Source: Ligilactobacillus pobuzihii E100301 = KCTC 13174 (GTDB lineage: Bacteria > Bacillota > Bacilli > Lactobacillales > Lactobacillaceae). Taken from it: a DNA stretch of 37,558 nucleotides. Made by a program: the position numbers and the translations under genes. This document shows positions 25,185-32,552 of this stretch, one piece after another. The notes beneath the pieces are model-generated. The model saw only the letters and a list, made by a program, of their open reading frames with translations, was not told the origin of the DNA and did no database searches. Every line of letters begins with the position of its first letter. Position 1 is the stretch's first letter. Location of the stretch: NCBI RefSeq assembly GCF_000349725.1, contig NZ_APCP01000066.1:1-37558 (forward strand). The letters run 5' to 3'.

Positions 25185-25691
25185 ATGGATTTAAAAAATA
25201 AATTAGCAACAGCAAAGTTAGAAACAGAAAAGCTAGCTAAAATAATATCTAAAGCAGAAAGCAGTGACGCTGAAAGCGTTGATGTTCAAGATTTAGATAG
25301 AATATTATTGTTTACTTTAATTATCTACGGTATTTGTAATAACGATTTGTATCAAAAAAAAGACAAATTAAAGATCTCCGAAAAAGATTTAGAAAAAATG
25401 AACGCTTTTTATTTTGCATATAACAAAGCCAAACACACAACAGTTTTTAAAATTGAAGAAAAGGACTTATCATATGGTTCAATTGTCGGTAATGCAGTAG
25501 TTGGAAAAGCTCAGCTAGGAAAAACTTTTGGCATTGTATGGGCTAAGTTAAAAAAAACAAGAGCGAAGGATAGAGAAAAATATGCCGCATACAAAAAATA
25601 CTTGGAGGGACAGAAAATTCTAGACACGATTTCTATGGGAATCGATTTAATAAAGCAGTACTACCCAAAACTAATCGAAATATATAAATAA
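25185..25691 (+). CDS. Unknown helical protein (168 aa)
   Basis: GGGGGAG precedes the ATG. The N-terminal 30 residues are a charged helix (LATAKLETEKLAKIISKAES); the middle has a hydrophobic helix (RILLFTLIIYGICNN), then a basic region (AKLKKTRAKDREKYAAYKKY), and a helical end (SMGIDLIKQYYPKLIEIYK). I recognise no family. It follows the recombinase by 28 bases, and both are enclosed by related hairpins at 24428 and 25698, so it may be cargo of that module, possibly a defence or immunity factor. Its base composition is AT-rich. Confidence 0.6.
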   Translation: MDLKNKLATAKLETEKLAKIISKAESSDAESVDVQDLDRILLFTLIIYGICNNDLYQKKDKLKISEKDLEKMNAFYFAYNKAKHTTVFKIEEKDLSYGSIVGNAVVGKAQLGKTFGIVWAKLKKTRAKDREKYAAYKKYLEGQKILDTISMGIDLIKQYYPKLIEIYK

Positions 25692-25697
25692 ATACCA

Positions 25698-25722
25698 GGG
25701 TCCATTTGTTATAATAGACCCA
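25698..25722 (+). terminator. Hairpin after the recombinase module
   Basis: GGGTCCATTTGTTATAATAGACCC followed by AAAAAGA: imperfect arms related to the hairpin at 24428. Confidence 0.5.
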
Positions 25723-25810
25723 AAAAGAGGTGTCCTTTTTCATTTTCTAGGTACCTTTCTATTAGGCGCTTACGTTACTCTAACAATTACCGTTATCAAT
25801 GGAATTTAAA

Positions 25811-25844
25811 AAAGATGACCCCTATTCAATATAGGAGGCATCTT
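25811..25844 (-). terminator. Terminator of the P450 gene
   Basis: On the minus strand AAGATGCCTCCTAT and the facing arm ending GTCATCTTTTTT form a hairpin with a T run. It lies 86 bases after the P450 stop. Confidence 0.7.
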
Positions 25845-25929
25845 CAAGCAGCTTAATCTCTTGTTTTATTGTGTCCTTGACATGGGTATCATTTTATCGG
25901 GAGCTCTCTACCAAACTTTTATTTTTAAA

Positions 25930-27189
25930 TCATTCTTTAAACAACAATGCTTTACTATTTGGATACGTAGGAAATTGGTTCATTGGAACGGTCCAGTCTT
26001 GTTCGGGAATACTAAAGTTATATTTATTTACTAATTGGTCAGAAAAGACACGCATACTGTGAAGAGTAATCCATTCTCCTGCACAACGGTGCATATTTCT
26101 AAATTCTCCTCCACCTTGCGCAATCATTTCGTATTCTTCTTCATAAGAAATTTCTTTTGTTTTTCCAATATATCTTTTGATATCAAATTTTTCTGGATGA
26201 TCAATCGTACGAGCGTCATGGTTTGTACCATAAATATCTAAGACAACCCAGCTATCTTTTGGTATTTCGTAACCATCAATTTCTACATCACGAAGAGCGA
26301 TTGCTGGTAACATAGGAAAGAATGGATAGTAGCGACGCATTTCTTGAATAAAGGAATCTTGTAGGGTATCAAAGTCTTCTTTTAATTGGTCATACAAGTT
26401 CGTTTTACTGAAAAGCGCATGCCCCATTAAGGCCATCCAAACCGTCAGTGCTACAGTAGGACGAATGATGTTTAGCAATTCAACTGCTGCAACCTCTACT
26501 GGTAATAACTCTCCTTCTAGGTCTTCTGCTTGTGCGAATGTATAGAGGGCAAGATTTTCTTTGCCTGGTACAGGATTTTTGCGAGCTTCTTTAATTAATG
26601 ATTGAGCCCATCCCTCTGATTCGTTACGGTCTTTTACTCCTTTCAAGTGGTCCGTTGGAGAAGTGATGGCTCCGCTAATCATGGATATTTGATTACTAGC
26701 AAGCTTATCGATTTCTTTCGGATCATACTGTGCTAGATTAATTCCAGCCCATTCACAAATAGAGTTAAAGAGAACTCTTTTAGAAAGGTCGAATAACTCA
26801 AAAGTGCCATGTTGCTGATCGAGTTCGGTTGCAAGATTTTGATCTAGAATAGCTCTATAGTCTTCCATACGTTCTGGAGTCATCAAATCCATGAAATAAT
26901 TTTTACGTTGATGGTGTTTCTTTCCATCTATCGTCTGTACGCCGTCTTCACCAAATAAAGTTTTCAATACTCCTTTTGGCATAGACCCTTCCCGCTTGAA
27001 GTTTTCAGGATTATAAAATTTACGCGCTGCTTCTTCTCCATAAACGGTTGTAATTTCTTCTGTCAGAAATTCTGCTTTTGCTACTGGAGCATCTGCTTCT
27101 TCACGAAGCTCACCTAAAAGGTTATACCCTTTATTAATCAACTCCTTTACATCCGTTAGTTTGATTTTTGTTTCTGGTACTTGTTTCAT
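25930..27189 (-). CDS. CYP152-like P450 fatty acid peroxygenase
   Basis: 419 residues from the ATG at 27189 (AGGAGAT 9 bases upstream). The heme ligand is Cys369 in MHRCAGEW; the EMRR motif (Glu283, Arg286) is the K-helix pair. In the I-helix, RPTVAL puts Arg243-Pro244 where most P450s have the acid-alcohol pair. This Arg-Pro pattern marks the CYP152 group, which binds the fatty acid carboxylate and uses hydrogen peroxide directly for alpha or beta hydroxylation, without a redox partner; none is encoded nearby. It stands alone with its own terminator. AT-rich codon use unlike the flanks suggests transfer from another Firmicute. The role could be fatty acid or peroxide tolerance. Confidence 0.9.
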   Translation of the reverse strand: MKQVPETKIKLTDVKELINKGYNLLGELREEADAPVAKAEFLTEEITTVYGEEAARKFYNPENFKREGSMPKGVLKTLFGEDGVQTIDGKKHHQRKNYFMDLMTPERMEDYRAILDQNLATELDQQHGTFELFDLSKRVLFNSICEWAGINLAQYDPKEIDKLASNQISMISGAITSPTDHLKGVKDRNESEGWAQSLIKEARKNPVPGKENLALYTFAQAEDLEGELLPVEVAAVELLNIIRPTVALTVWMALMGHALFSKTNLYDQLKEDFDTLQDSFIQEMRRYYPFFPMLPAIALRDVEIDGYEIPKDSWVVLDIYGTNHDARTIDHPEKFDIKRYIGKTKEISYEEEYEMIAQGGGEFRNMHRCAGEWITLHSMRVFSDQLVNKYNFSIPEQDWTVPMNQFPTYPNSKALLFKE

Positions 27190-27723
27190 TATTTCATCTC
27201 CTATTTGTTTTATTTCTACTAATAAAAACGTACTATTTAAACAACTCAGCGTCAAAAACACTGCTCACTGGGTCTATACTAATATCCTTCCAGAATACTC
27301 CATATAAAACAGTTCATTTTTTAAGCGTCCAAAAAGAACCTATACACCACTGCCTTAACTGGTTTCTATTCAATAGCCCAGCATTCGGACTTTCCCAGAA
27401 TAAGCTTGTTCATATTCAAGATAATGAAAAACCGCCATCTGTTATTCTTTTAAAATAAGTTTCTTTTAGAATAAATTACGTTGTACCATTTTTTGTGAAA
27501 ATAACTAGCATCGAAATAAGCCGTAGGCTTCCTTATTTGTAAAATAGCGGAAAGTAGTCAGTTCATTCCATGGTTTGTGTAAAAAAAGTGTCTGTTTTTT
27601 TACTCCGCTTTTATTTTTGCGTACGTCAAACAAACGATCCCTTCTAATTTTAAAAAAATTAAGCTACCCAAGCAGTTAGATAAGCTAGATGGTTTTTACT
27701 GATCTGGATTTAGATCAAGAATC
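27190..27723. other. Upstream region of the P450 gene, no gene seen
   Basis: The minus-strand P450 promoter should lie within about 27200-27260 (TTGTTTA and TATTAG-like elements are weak). The rest, to the IS3 end, has stop codons in all frames at short intervals and no family signal. GCTTATTT/AAATAAGC-like short repeats occur near 27515-27540. Confidence 0.4.
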
Positions 27724-27744
27724 TGGACACATTTTATGTATAAT

Positions 27745-28578
27745 TTAAGCGACTAATTTTTCCTTTTCATTTGGAGTTAAATAATCAATGCTACTGTGAA
27801 TTCGAGCACTGTTATAAAAGCTCTCAATGTAGCTGAATATTGCAGCATTTGCTTCTTCAAAATCCTGATAATGGTGTTGGTAAACCTCTTCTTTTTTCAA
27901 ACTGGCGTGAAATGATTCCAAACATGAATTGTCATAGGGACAGCCACGCTTGCTATAAGAATGGCGAATATGGTGTTGCGCTAAGATCTGTTCAAAGCCA
28001 GCACTGCGGTACTGGCTACCCAGATCGGTATGCACAATTAAGTTATTAGTCGTCTTTCTAGTTTCAAAGGCTTGTTGAAAAGTGCTGATCACAAGATCAG
28101 CAGTCATATGACGGCTGATTTTATGGGCAATGATTTTACGTGAATATAAATCCTGAATGCTTGATAAATAACACCAGCCATTGGCTTTGGTGTGAATATA
28201 AGTTATGTCTGCACACCACTTTTGATTTGGACTGGTTGTACGAAAATCTTGCACGAGTATATTTGAATAATCAGTCGCATCAATATCATTAGTTTGTTGA
28301 TAATGCCACTTCTTGCGCGTGATTGATTTTAACCCCATTTGGCGCATTAATCGTTGAACTAGCTTAATACTGGCAGTCTTACCTTCTTTTTGTAACGCTT
28401 TTAGAATTTTAGGTGCCCCGTAGATACGTCTAGAATTAAAGTAAATGCGTTTAATCGACTGGCTAAGTGTCTTACGACGCTTGGCTTGTGGCGATACATG
28501 ATTCTGCTGATGTTCATAGTAAGTTGAGCGTGGAACTGAGAGTACTTTACAGGTTTCTTTGATACTATGGTGCTTCAA
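27745..28578 (-). CDS. IS3 transposase OrfB (DDE integrase domain)
   Basis: 277 residues from the ATG at 28578. The N-terminal HTH_21 region (RRIYGAPKILKALQKEG) is followed by the rve core: WCADITYIHT (first Asp), VHTDLGSQY (second Asp) and NSCLESFHASLKKEE (Glu). All three catalytic residues are intact. The -1 frame is open from the end of orfA through KVNPDDWQTAVDINLK, so a fused OrfAB can be made by ribosomal slippage at CAAAAAG near 28616-28622. Confidence 0.92.
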   Translation of the reverse strand: MKHHSIKETCKVLSVPRSTYYEHQQNHVSPQAKRRKTLSQSIKRIYFNSRRIYGAPKILKALQKEGKTASIKLVQRLMRQMGLKSITRKKWHYQQTNDIDATDYSNILVQDFRTTSPNQKWCADITYIHTKANGWCYLSSIQDLYSRKIIAHKISRHMTADLVISTFQQAFETRKTTNNLIVHTDLGSQYRSAGFEQILAQHHIRHSYSKRGCPYDNSCLESFHASLKKEEVYQHHYQDFEEANAAIFSYIESFYNSARIHSSIDYLTPNEKEKLVA

Positions 28579-28613
28579 ATTAATATCAACGGCTGTCTGC
28601 CAGTCATCTGGGT

Positions 28614-28871
28614 TTACTTTTTGGCGAATATGGTTAAGGCTTTTTTTAAGATGTCATTCTCACTTTCTAGCTGTTTCAAACGTTTTTGCAACGCTAAAAC
28701 ATCTGATTTGGAAATTCCACTTCCTTTGTCTTCTTTATATAGATTAATCCATTTGTAAATAGTTACATTTGATACACCATATTCGTCTGTAAGATCAGCT
28801 ACCGGGGCGCCATCCTGGTACAGCTTGACAATCATTTTTCTAAAATCTACTGAGTACTTTTTCTTGGTCAT
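28614..28871 (-). CDS. IS3 OrfA (helix-turn-helix, leucine zipper)
   Basis: 85 residues. KYSVDFRKMIVKLYQDGAPV and YGVSNVTIYKWINLYKED form the terminal-repeat-binding helix-turn-helix; LQKRLKQLESENDILKKAL is the leucine zipper. AGGAAGG precedes the ATG. It overlaps the alternative frame of orfB and recognises the IS ends. Confidence 0.92.
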   Translation of the reverse strand: MTKKKYSVDFRKMIVKLYQDGAPVADLTDEYGVSNVTIYKWINLYKEDKGSGISKSDVLALQKRLKQLESENDILKKALTIFAKK

Positions 28872-29169
28872 AAAAACACAATCCTTCCTATTATGGAATT
28901 ATACTAAATCGTGTCCATGATTTCATACTACCTTCAGTAAGAATACTATATTTATGTCTGTAAAAACAGTTTTTAACTGCTAGGTCATAATGTATAGATA
29001 AATAAAAGCAAGCACCTATGTAAAAAAGTGCCTGCTTTGATTAATTATTAAAAAAATTCCAATCTATATTTATAAAGGGTTATCTCCCCAATTTAAATAT
29101 TGATTAACTGATCTTCAATTGCTCAATTATTTACGTTCTAAGAAGCCTAATACAGATAAATTTGGCTAA

Positions 29170-29310
29170 TTATCCATGTAATTTTTGTTGCAATGTATCA
29201 CCAATGCCATCTACTTTCTTAGCAGCAAAGACGGTGCCACCGATGAGGACACCACCTACAATGAGCGTAGAAGCGATCATAAACTTAAATACACTTTTCA
29301 AGACGTCCAT
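29170..29310 (-). CDS. Small membrane protein of the stress operon (46 aa)
   Basis: MDVLKSVFKFMIASTLIVGG, then VLIGGTVFAAKKVDGIG and a short end QQKLHG. One membrane helix covers residues 8-30. GGGGAA lies before the ATG at 29310. It follows the GlsB gene by 10 bases in the same direction. Many lactobacilli have such a short protein in the Asp23/Gls24 operon; the role is unknown. Confidence 0.65.
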   Translation of the reverse strand: MDVLKSVFKFMIASTLIVGGVLIGGTVFAAKKVDGIGDTLQQKLHG

Positions 29311-29320
29311 AAAATTCCCC

Positions 29321-29572
29321 TTACTTTTTACTGGTTCGACCAACAACTAATGAAACAATCAGAACTAAAATAATTGCCCCGATGATCGATGGTATCAATG
29401 CCATGCCAGCTAACGAAGGGCCCCAAGTGCCAAGGAGCCCTTGGCCAATCCACGCACCGATTAAACCAGCTACGATGTTTGCAATCCAGCCCATAGCAGC
29501 ACCACGGTTAGTGATTGCGCCAGCAATGGCACCAATGATTGCCCCGACGATTAATGACCATATAAGTCCCAT
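29321..29572 (-). CDS. GlsB/YeaQ/YmgE-family stress membrane protein
   Basis: 83 residues, very Gly/Ala/Ile-rich, with three membrane helices. IVGAIIGAIAGAITNRGAA, then GWIANIVAGLIGAWIGQGLLG, are the hallmarks of transglycosylase-associated/GlsB proteins. It lies 14 bases after the Asp23-like gene behind AGGGGGTG. The proteins help anchor or regulate the envelope-stress response. Confidence 0.88.
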   Translation of the reverse strand: MGLIWSLIVGAIIGAIAGAITNRGAAMGWIANIVAGLIGAWIGQGLLGTWGPSLAGMALIPSIIGAIILVLIVSLVVGRTSKK

Positions 29573-29586
29573 ATTTACTCACCCCC

Positions 29587-29907
29587 TTAGTTAACACGAC
29601 TAGATTTATTGTCAGACGTTACTTTATCAACGCTGTCACCTAATGTTTCCTTCGATTTCTTTGCGCCCTTACTGACGGCTTCCTTCGTTTTGTCTGTGGC
29701 ATCGCTCACGCGATCTTGCAGAGAAGTCGAATCTTTTTCATGTTGCTCCTTTGTCTTGACATCAACAACATTCACATTTACCTCAATTACTTCTAATTCG
29801 GTCATATTCTTTACTTCCCGAACGATAACATTTTTGATCTTGTCATACAGTTTAGAAATATCAATGCCGTATTCAGCAACAATGTCGAGATCCACCACCT
29901 TTACCAT
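29587..29907 (-). pseudogene. Asp23/Gls24 envelope-stress protein, probably N-truncated
   Basis: 106 residues. VKVVDLDIVAEYGIDISKLY, then the typical MTELEVIEVNVNVVDVKTKE, match the middle of Asp23/Gls24 proteins. A charged Ser/Lys/Asp tail ends it (ATDKTKEAVSKGAKKSKETL). The first 50 or so residues of the domain are absent; the start ATG at 29907 has no Shine-Dalgarno, and unrelated sequence leading to a resolvase lies upstream. Either recombination cut the gene or a shorter form is used. Asp23 coats the membrane under alkaline or envelope stress. Confidence 0.7.
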
Positions 29908-29991
29908 AATTATAGCAGGACAGTTGTGATGATGGAATTATATGCTCTTATAAGGAACCAATTAAGATTTTTGTTTGACTAAACCAATCTA

Positions 29992-30015
29992 GCCACTAGG
30001 GTATACCCTAGTGGC
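29992..30015. repeat. 24-bp perfect palindrome before resolvase 2
   Basis: GCCACTAGGGTA and TACCCTAGTGGC with no spacer, followed by CGTTTTTATTT. It can act as a terminator, or be a recombination/operator site for the resolvase 70 bases downstream. Confidence 0.65.
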
Positions 30016-30084
30016 CGTTTTTATTTCTGTGCTATACTAGGAATTACAAGTGTTCATTAGAACTGTCCAAAAGGAGAATTGGAA

Positions 30085-30666
30085 ATGGCTAAAATCGGTT
30101 ATGCGCGTGTGAGTTCCAAGGAGCAACATTTAGATCGACAGTTAGCGGCTTTAAAAGACGTTGATAAATTATTTACGGATAAATTAAGTGGGGCTAACAC
30201 TAATCGGCCAGAACTGAAAAAAATGCTGGCCTATATCCGTGAAGGTGATATTGTCCTGGTCACTGAATTAGATCGCTTAGGCAGAAACAACCAGGACTTA
30301 ACTAAGATCATGAACACCATTCAAAATAAAGGTGCCACCCTAGATGTGTTGAATTTGCCGTCCATGACAGGGATTGCTGACCCAAATTTACGTCAACTGA
30401 TGACCAACTTGATTATTGAACTCTATAAGTATCAGGCCGAAAGTGAACGGAAGCGGATTATTGAGCGCCAGCAACAAGGGATTGCCCTCGCCAAACAGCA
30501 AGGTAAATATCATGGTCGCAAACCTCAATATGCACAAGATGATCCCCGCCTACAACATGCGTTTAAACTTTATCAAACCGGTATGAGTGACATTGATGTG
30601 GCCCGAAATACGGGTATTAAACGAACTACCTTTATTAGATATCGTAAAAAATACAAAATTAAATGA
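30085..30666 (+). CDS. Serine resolvase-type recombinase 2
   Basis: 193 residues from the ATG at 30085 (AAAGGAG 10 bases upstream). IGYARVSSKEQHLDRQL has Ser10 as nucleophile; LVTELDRLGRNNQDL and AESERKRIIERQQQGIALAK follow; the end, MSDIDVARNTGIKRTTFIRY, is the helix-turn-helix. It is only distantly related to the resolvase at 10412, so the plasmid carries two resolution systems, a sign of plasmid fusion. A palindrome at 29992 may be part of its site. Confidence 0.9.
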   Translation: MAKIGYARVSSKEQHLDRQLAALKDVDKLFTDKLSGANTNRPELKKMLAYIREGDIVLVTELDRLGRNNQDLTKIMNTIQNKGATLDVLNLPSMTGIADPNLRQLMTNLIIELYKYQAESERKRIIERQQQGIALAKQQGKYHGRKPQYAQDDPRLQHAFKLYQTGMSDIDVARNTGIKRTTFIRYRKKYKIK

Positions 30667-30750
30667 AATAATTAACAAAAAATGGGCTAACAGCACGCTC
30701 GGTTATTTGCCGACAGGTTTTCGACTCACGCCGATAGATGTGCAAAAAAC

Positions 30751-30779
30751 TTAGCTTAAAATCGAGTAAGATGTATAAT
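30751..30779 (+). promoter_or_regulatory. Promoter of the permuted tRNA-like RNA
   Basis: TTAGCT (30751-30756), 17 bases, TATAAT (30774-30779). Transcription would start near 30786, just before the 3' half of the tRNA-like structure. Confidence 0.55.
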
Positions 30780-30915
30780 TATGTTGTGGGCGCACAAAGG
30801 AACGGTATGTGGGTTCGAATCCCACCCTCGTCATTGGCCAACTCCCGATATCTTTTGCAGCGTCATATTGGCAGTACTTCCTGTCCTCTTAACAGAAACC
30901 GAAAGGAGCGATTCT

Positions 30916-30990
30916 ATGCCTAAAAAAAGCAAATCTCTCAACGTCACTGTTATCCGTAATAATGACAACGGGTATTTTCTTCTGCATTAA
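30916..30990 (+). CDS. 24-aa peptide inside the permuted tRNA-like RNA
   Basis: MPKKSKSLNVTVIRNNDNGY, then FLLH and TAA. AAAGGAG lies 7 bases before the ATG, a near-ideal initiation site. The stop codon directly touches the first base of the 5' acceptor strand at 30991, so a terminating ribosome would cover the site where RNase P should cut. The N-terminus is basic. I know no family. It could be a product, or a device that links translation to processing of the RNA. Confidence 0.5.
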   Translation: MPKKSKSLNVTVIRNNDNGYFLLH

Positions 30991-31042
30991 GACGAGGTAG
31001 CTAATTGGTAGCAAAGGTGGACGATTAATCCCAGAAGAGAAT

Positions 31043-31079
31043 AAAAGACCATGTAGTGCACCCTCTACTGGTCTTTTTT
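31043..31079 (+). terminator. Terminator of the tRNA-like transcript
   Basis: AAAAGACCA-GTAG and CTAC-TGGTCTTTTTT with one bulged T form a long stem; it ends the transcript and overlaps the end of the rolling-circle rep remnant. Confidence 0.8.
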
Positions 31080-31351
31080 GTTTATGCTAAGCGCATCAGT
31101 TGTATTCTCAACCGTCGGCGTTAAAAATAAGAAGTGCACAGTCTTCTGTTGCTTAACTGCTTTTTCCAAAATTTGAGTTAACTGATTAGGCTGCTTCATT
31201 GCACGCCGCCACGTACATAATGATCGCAGACGAGGAGGGTAAAACAAAGTCTGCGCTAATTTCTTATGAGCTTGTCCATCTTTTACAAAGCACAAAATTT
31301 CTCCACATTCTTTAACTCGATGAGCCTTATACAGCGCAACGTCTACCTTTA
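31065..31351 (-). pseudogene. Rolling-circle Rep (Rep_1/pC194 type), internal fragment
   Basis: About 95 residues: DVALYKAHRVKECGEILCFV, then RLRSLCTWRRAMKQPNQLTQ and TVHFLFLTPTVENTTDAL. This equals the zinc-finger-like part of pC194-type Rep proteins (RLCPLCxWRRAMK and RFLFLTLTVxN). One of the finger cysteines is changed (RLRSLC), and neither the HUH histidines nor the catalytic Tyr region is present. It cannot initiate replication. It shows that a small rolling-circle plasmid once recombined into this locus, ending exactly at the tRNA-like terminator. Confidence 0.75.
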
Positions 31352-31458
31352 TTCACTACCGAAAGAAGTTTGGAATTCAAAGAGAATCCTTTGAGCTAAA
31401 GAAGGTATCAATTTTGAAATCATTCAAAGCCGAGTGTCACGCTTTATAATTTTTTCAT

Positions 31459-31713
31459 ATGGCAGATTGCAAGAAATTAACAAAATCGTCTGACAAAATA
31501 GTGAGTGGTGTTTTTGGCGGTATTGCTGAATATTTTGGTTGGGATAAGGCAATTGTGCGGATCATCGGTGCATTTTTGATCATATTTCCTGGTAATATTA
31601 TCGGTGGGGCTATCTTATATGCAGTGACTGCGCTTGTTATGACTGATCCCACTCAAGGTGATCATTCCGATGATGGAGATTCAGTGATCAAGGGCGAATT
31701 TAGAGAAAAATAA
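31459..31713 (+). CDS. PspC-domain membrane protein
   Basis: 84 residues. KKLTKSSDKIVSGVFGGIAE with YFGWDKAIVRII is the PspC domain; one membrane segment (about 36-60) and an acidic end follow. PspC proteins sense or buffer envelope stress. No Shine-Dalgarno precedes the ATG, and the first residues (MADC) differ from the usual MKKL start, so the 5' end was perhaps replaced. It fits with the Asp23/GlsB genes nearby. Confidence 0.8.
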   Translation: MADCKKLTKSSDKIVSGVFGGIAEYFGWDKAIVRIIGAFLIIFPGNIIGGAILYAVTALVMTDPTQGDHSDDGDSVIKGEFREK

Positions 31714-31729
31714 AATTTGGTAATTCAGT

Positions 31730-31763
31730 AAAAAGCTTTCTCGTGCTAAGGGAAGGCTTTTTT
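31730..31763 (+). terminator. Terminator after the PspC gene
   Basis: AAAAAGCTTTC-TCGTGCTAAGG-GAAGGCTTTTTT forms a stem with one mismatch and a T run. Confidence 0.7.
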
Positions 31764-31894
31764 ATTGGCAGAATATGCCGCTTTTTTAAGATAAATGAGC
31801 ATACTCAATTTGCTGAGGGTAATTTGTTGTCAACTAGCTATTCCTTAGTTATAGTTAAGGTAGAAACAGACTTTATCAAAAAGGAGTGGGAAAG

Positions 31895-32452
31895 TTGAAA
31901 AAGTTAGTACGGTATGTGTGTGCAGTAGTTGCCATGTTATTCTTGGTGGCAGGCTGTTCTAGTAATTCTACTCAAAAAGAAGGGTCATCTACGCACAGTC
32001 ATTCTTCTGAGAAAACAGAAATGCACGAGCATACAGGTTCGAAAAAAGTGCATGGTTTAAAGAAAGCTGAGCAACCAAAATATAAGGCCGGTACTAAAGT
32101 TAAGTTAACGGCAGATCATATGAAAGGTATGAAAGATGCCAATGCAACGATCGTAAATGCTTATGACTCGAAGTTATACGCAGTAGATTACAAATCAACT
32201 TCCGATAAAAAAATGGTTAAAGATCATAAATGGGTCACTATTAATGAAATCGAGGGTAATCGAAAAGAATACAAAAAAGGTGATAAGGTAACATTAAAAG
32301 CTGATCATATGGCGGGGATGAAAAATAGCTCTGCTACGATAGTTGAGGTCCAAAAGGGACCAGCTTACATGGTAAATTATCAGCCTACAAATGGTGGCAA
32401 GCAAGTTACCAACCATAAATGGGTCGCTGAAGATGAAATTGGAAAACGTTAA
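31895..32452 (+). CDS. YdhK-family lipoprotein with two DUF1541 domains
   Basis: 185 residues. AAGGAG at 31881-31886 overlaps a possible GTG, so the TTG at 31895 (LKKLVRYV) is the better start. A signal peptide ends in the lipobox VAGCSS. A His/Ser/Glu-rich linker (HSHSSEKTEMHEHT) could bind metal. Two DUF1541 repeats follow: KYKAGTKVKLTADHMKGMKD and YKKGDKVTLKADHMAGMKNS, each ending in DHKWV or NHKWV. The protein is anchored outside the cell. YdhK proteins occur with copper and other metal genes; the biochemical role is not settled. CCTTAgttatagTTAAGG lies about 35 bases before the start. Confidence 0.85.
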   Translation: MKKLVRYVCAVVAMLFLVAGCSSNSTQKEGSSTHSHSSEKTEMHEHTGSKKVHGLKKAEQPKYKAGTKVKLTADHMKGMKDANATIVNAYDSKLYAVDYKSTSDKKMVKDHKWVTINEIEGNRKEYKKGDKVTLKADHMAGMKNSSATIVEVQKGPAYMVNYQPTNGGKQVTNHKWVAEDEIGKR

Positions 32453-32552
32453 TATAAATCTGTAATAAAAGCTGATTTAAAAACTTTTAGTGATCAGCGT
32501 TGAAATAGGGATCAAAGCAAAACTTTTGTTTTGGTCCTTTTTTGCGCGACGA

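Larger units (their letters stand above)
27724..28917 (-). mobile_element. IS3-family insertion sequence (IS150-like group), complete
   Basis: The ends are TGGACACATTTTATGTATAA at 27724 and the inverse of TGGACACGATTTAGTATAAT at 28917. The 1194-base element holds the usual orfA and orfB on the minus strand. Outer bases are ATC on the left and TGA on the right, so no matching target duplication is seen. Confidence 0.88.
30786..31079 (+). ncRNA. Circularly permuted tRNA-like RNA
   Basis: The 3' half comes first: T-arm GTGGG-TTCGAAT-CCCAC at 30809-30825, then acceptor strand CCTCGTC (30826-30832) and A as discriminator. After 157 bases the 5' half follows: acceptor strand GACGAGG (30991-30997), TA in positions 8-9, and D-arm GCTAATTGGTAGC (31000-31012) with the GG pair. 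The acceptor strands pair perfectly (7 bp). All invariant T-loop and D-loop bases are present. No convincing anticodon stem is formed by the transcript ends. The order equals that of permuted tRNA and two-piece tmRNA genes, but no tmRNA tag or G-U acceptor pair is seen. Promoter and terminator are present. A 24-codon ORF fills the gap between the halves. Confidence 0.6.

Noticed and set aside
30781-30990. A 69-codon frame that would read through the tRNA-like 3' half into the 24-aa ORF
   Set aside because: It has no Shine-Dalgarno and would begin at about the transcription start; the ATG at 30916 with AAAGGAG is far better.
30786-31079. tmRNA (ssrA), permuted form
   Set aside because: No G-U pair in the acceptor stem, no alanine-type tag ending in ALAA or similar, and a paired D-stem; only the order of halves matches.
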